NCBI RefSeq assembly: GCF_003351025.1
Contig: NZ_QPCG01000007.1
Location: forward strand, 124,001-188,000
Length of the DNA stretch: 64,000 bases
Direction of reading: 5' to 3'
DNA from: Mucilaginibacter endophyticus
GTDB lineage: Bacteria > Bacteroidota > Bacteroidia > Sphingobacteriales > Sphingobacteriaceae
Below, in pieces: positions 61,993 to 64,000 of this stretch. Below the pieces are notes generated by a model, which saw only the letters and a list, made by a program, of their open reading frames with translations, was not told the origin of the DNA and did not search any database. Position 1 is the stretch's first letter. Each line of letters opens with the position of its first letter. The position numbers and the translations under genes were made by a program.

Positions 61993-64000
61993 TTAATTAG
62001 CTTTATGTAATGCACGGGATTTTTCAATCTCATATTCCAACTCGGGGTCGATACTCTGAGCCTCTACTTTTTTAGCTTTTTCTTTCAGGTCTTCTTTATG
62101 GGCCTGCAGGTATTCCAGTTTTTCTTTGCCATAAGAGAAGCGGGTAATGAGCACAAACAATACAGGTACTATAAAAATTGCCAGTGTTGAAGCCGCAATC
62201 ATACCGCCTAAAACCGTATAACCAATTGTGCGGCGGGCTACAGCACCCGCGCCGGTTGCCAGTACAAGTGGCAATACGCCCAATACAAACGCCAGAGAAG
62301 TCATGATGATAGGCCGTAAACGCAGGCTCACCGCCTCCAGTGTTGATTTGATGAGCTCTTCGCCCATGTCAACCCTAACCTTGGCAAACTCCACAATCAG
62401 GATGGCGTTTTTTGCCGCAAGCCCTATGAGTGTTATCAAACCTATTTGCGCGTATACGTTATTGGTTAAACTGGGTACCAGTACCAAAGCAAGGATGGCC
62501 CCCATGGCGCCAATAGGCACAGCTAAGAGTACTGAAAAGGGTACCGACCAACTTTCGTACAGCGCTGCCAGGAACAGGAACACAAAGGTGATAGAAAACA
62601 GGAAGATGTAAATGGTAGTTGAACCCGCCTTGATCTCTTCGTAACTCAATCCCGAAAATTCATAATCATAACCTTCAGGTAAAACGCGTTTAGCCAGTTC
62701 CTGCATGGCCTGGATAGCCTCGCCGCTACTATGACCTTCTGCCGCCGATCCATCAACCTCCGCGGTACGGAAGATATTGAAGTGGGAGATAAGCGGCGGC
62801 GCGTCAACCGGTTTATAGCTCATGAGCGTACCTAATGGTACCATTTCGCCACCCTGGTTACGCACGTAATACTTATCCATATTGGCCACCACTTTGCGGA
62901 ACGCCGTATCGGCCTGTACCACTACGTGGAAAGTGCGGTTATAGGTAGTGAAATCGTTGATGTAGAGGCTACCCATATATGCCTGGATGGTGGTGAATAC
63001 ATCGGCTACGTTAACACCTAACTTTTCGCATTTTTCCCTGTCTACCGTTAAGCTATAGTTAGGTGTGTGCGAAGTATAGAAAGTGAAAGCCTTGGATATA
63101 ACCGGATTTTTGTTAGCCTCGGTCACAAAATTGTCGACCACTTTTTGAAAGGCCTGCAAATTATCGGTAGTGCTACGTTGTTCTATCTGCAGACTGAAAC
63201 CCACCGTTGTACCAATGCCCGGCAGTGGCGATGGTTGGATCACCTCCACATTTGCATCCTTTATCCCGGCCTCAGAAATTCTTCTTTGCAGTTCGCCAAT
63301 AATGCCAGGCACCTGTTCGGTTTCTTTACCGCGTTCATCCCATGGGGCAAGCTGGCAATAAATGGTACCATTGTTAGAGTTGCTGGCATTGGTTACCACG
63401 TTCAATCCGGATAGTGCCGCGTAATGCGCCACGCCCGGTGTTGAACCAATAACTTTCATCAATTTGGACATTACCTCGACCGATCGTGCTGTAGATGAGG
63501 CAGGGGGCAACTGATAAGTCACGTACAAATTGCCATCGTCTTCAGAAGGGATAAAGCCTGATGGCTTGGCCTGGAATAAAAAGTAAGTACCTACGCAGAT
63601 ACAGATCAATATGATGATAACAAAACGCGAGGCTTTGATACTTTTTCGTACGCCCTCGGTATAGCTGGCGGTTACCCGCTCAAACCAGCTGTTGAATTTG
63701 AAGAAAAATTTGTTGATGCCTTTTGCTTCCCCATCAATATGGGTTGGTTTAAGCAGTAGGGTACACAAAGCCGGGGTTAATGATAGGGCGATAAAGGCCG
63801 ATATCATTACCGATATAGCAATGGTGATGGCAAACTGCTGGTATAATCGGCCTACAATACCAGGGATAAAGCCTACCGGTACAAACACTGCCGCCAATAT
63901 CAACGCAATGGCAATTACCGGAGCGGAAATATCTTTCATGGCCTGATAGGTAGCTTCCTTTGCCGACATACCATCATGATCGATATAGTGCTGTACCGCT
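61993..64000 (-). CDS. RND efflux permease (HAE1/AcrB type), first of the tandem pair (5' end outside window)
   Basis: The frame is open to the right edge: the ten codons before residue MSAKEA read AVQHYIDHDG, part of the helix-4 region, so about 420 N-terminal residues are missing. The 668 residues present cover the second half: FVPVGFIPGIVGRLYQQFAI, LCTLLLKPTHI, the large second periplasmic loop, and the relay Lys in IGLAAKNAILIVEFAKVRVD. It is very similar to the permease downstream, especially in the membrane part, so the pair arose by duplication. The C-terminus ends EKSRALHKAN. The Asp pair of the relay is just off the window edge. Confidence 0.92.
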   Translation of the reverse strand, partial: AVQHYIDHDGMSAKEATYQAMKDISAPVIAIALILAAVFVPVGFIPGIVGRLYQQFAITIAISVMISAFIALSLTPALCTLLLKPTHIDGEAKGINKFFFKFNSWFERVTASYTEGVRKSIKASRFVIIILICICVGTYFLFQAKPSGFIPSEDDGNLYVTYQLPPASSTARSVEVMSKLMKVIGSTPGVAHYAALSGLNVVTNASNSNNGTIYCQLAPWDERGKETEQVPGIIGELQRRISEAGIKDANVEVIQPSPLPGIGTTVGFSLQIEQRSTTDNLQAFQKVVDNFVTEANKNPVISKAFTFYTSHTPNYSLTVDREKCEKLGVNVADVFTTIQAYMGSLYINDFTTYNRTFHVVVQADTAFRKVVANMDKYYVRNQGGEMVPLGTLMSYKPVDAPPLISHFNIFRTAEVDGSAAEGHSSGEAIQAMQELAKRVLPEGYDYEFSGLSYEEIKAGSTTIYIFLFSITFVFLFLAALYESWSVPFSVLLAVPIGAMGAILALVLVPSLTNNVYAQIGLITLIGLAAKNAILIVEFAKVRVDMGEELIKSTLEAVSLRLRPIIMTSLAFVLGVLPLVLATGAGAVARRTIGYTVLGGMIAASTLAIFIVPVLFVLITRFSYGKEKLEYLQAHKEDLKEKAKKVEAQSIDPELEYEIEKSRALHKAN

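Overview
The window reads as chromosomal DNA of a Bacteroidota bacterium, most probably a Sphingobacteriaceae member of the Mucilaginibacter/Pedobacter kind. This rests on three TonB-dependent SusC-type receptors (two with SusD lipoproteins), a DUF6377 regulator, many exported glycoside hydrolases, and -7 promoter boxes of the Bacteroidota form TAnnTTTG. The genus is an inference. I see no rRNA, tRNA, CRISPR array, phage or IS element. The biology is glycan scavenging, sugar catabolism and efflux.

Layout. 1-11048 (minus strand): a SusC receptor cut by the left edge, its probable DUF6377 regulator, a DUF6807 protein, a Tat-exported Gfo/Idh/MocA oxidoreductase, an outer-membrane beta-barrel receptor and an AraC regulator. 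11170-14672 (plus): phosphoenolpyruvate synthase and class 1 fructose-1,6-bisphosphatase, a gluconeogenic pair. 14831-29614: exported glycosidases GH127, GH31, GH2 and GH92, with a two-gene minus-strand operon (FG-GAP/VCBS lipoprotein and vanadium-haloperoxidase-like lipoprotein) among them. 29771-36035: a small hypothetical protein, a polysaccharide deacetylase, a PF04185 phosphoesterase overlapping a di-haem cytochrome c peroxidase, a HAD phosphatase, a small gene broken by one extra base, a YtxH-like protein and a RibD-C reductase.

36158-46043 is a compact fructoside-type utilisation locus: LacI repressor, SusC, SusD, sugar-porter MFS permease, GH32-like enzyme and ROK sugar kinase. Three matching palindromes with a central CG (one inside the lacI promoter, two ahead of susC) make a coherent operator set. 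46977-57083 is the most interesting block: a DeoR regulator, then an apparent operon of phosphodiester glycosidase (NAGPA family), DUF1343/NamZ exo-N-acetylmuramidase, SusC, SusD and a metallophosphoesterase fused to a PQQ-type propeller. Its promoter is flanked by copies of one motif, one pair of them inverted. The enzyme set suggests uptake of cell-wall material, possibly peptidoglycan with teichoic-acid linkage units; that substrate is a hypothesis.

The right end holds a small membrane protein resembling the CrtO acyltransferase family, two tandem copies of a ~194-bp structured non-coding repeat (57741-58128), a MarR regulator and two tandem RND efflux permeases, the second cut by the right edge.
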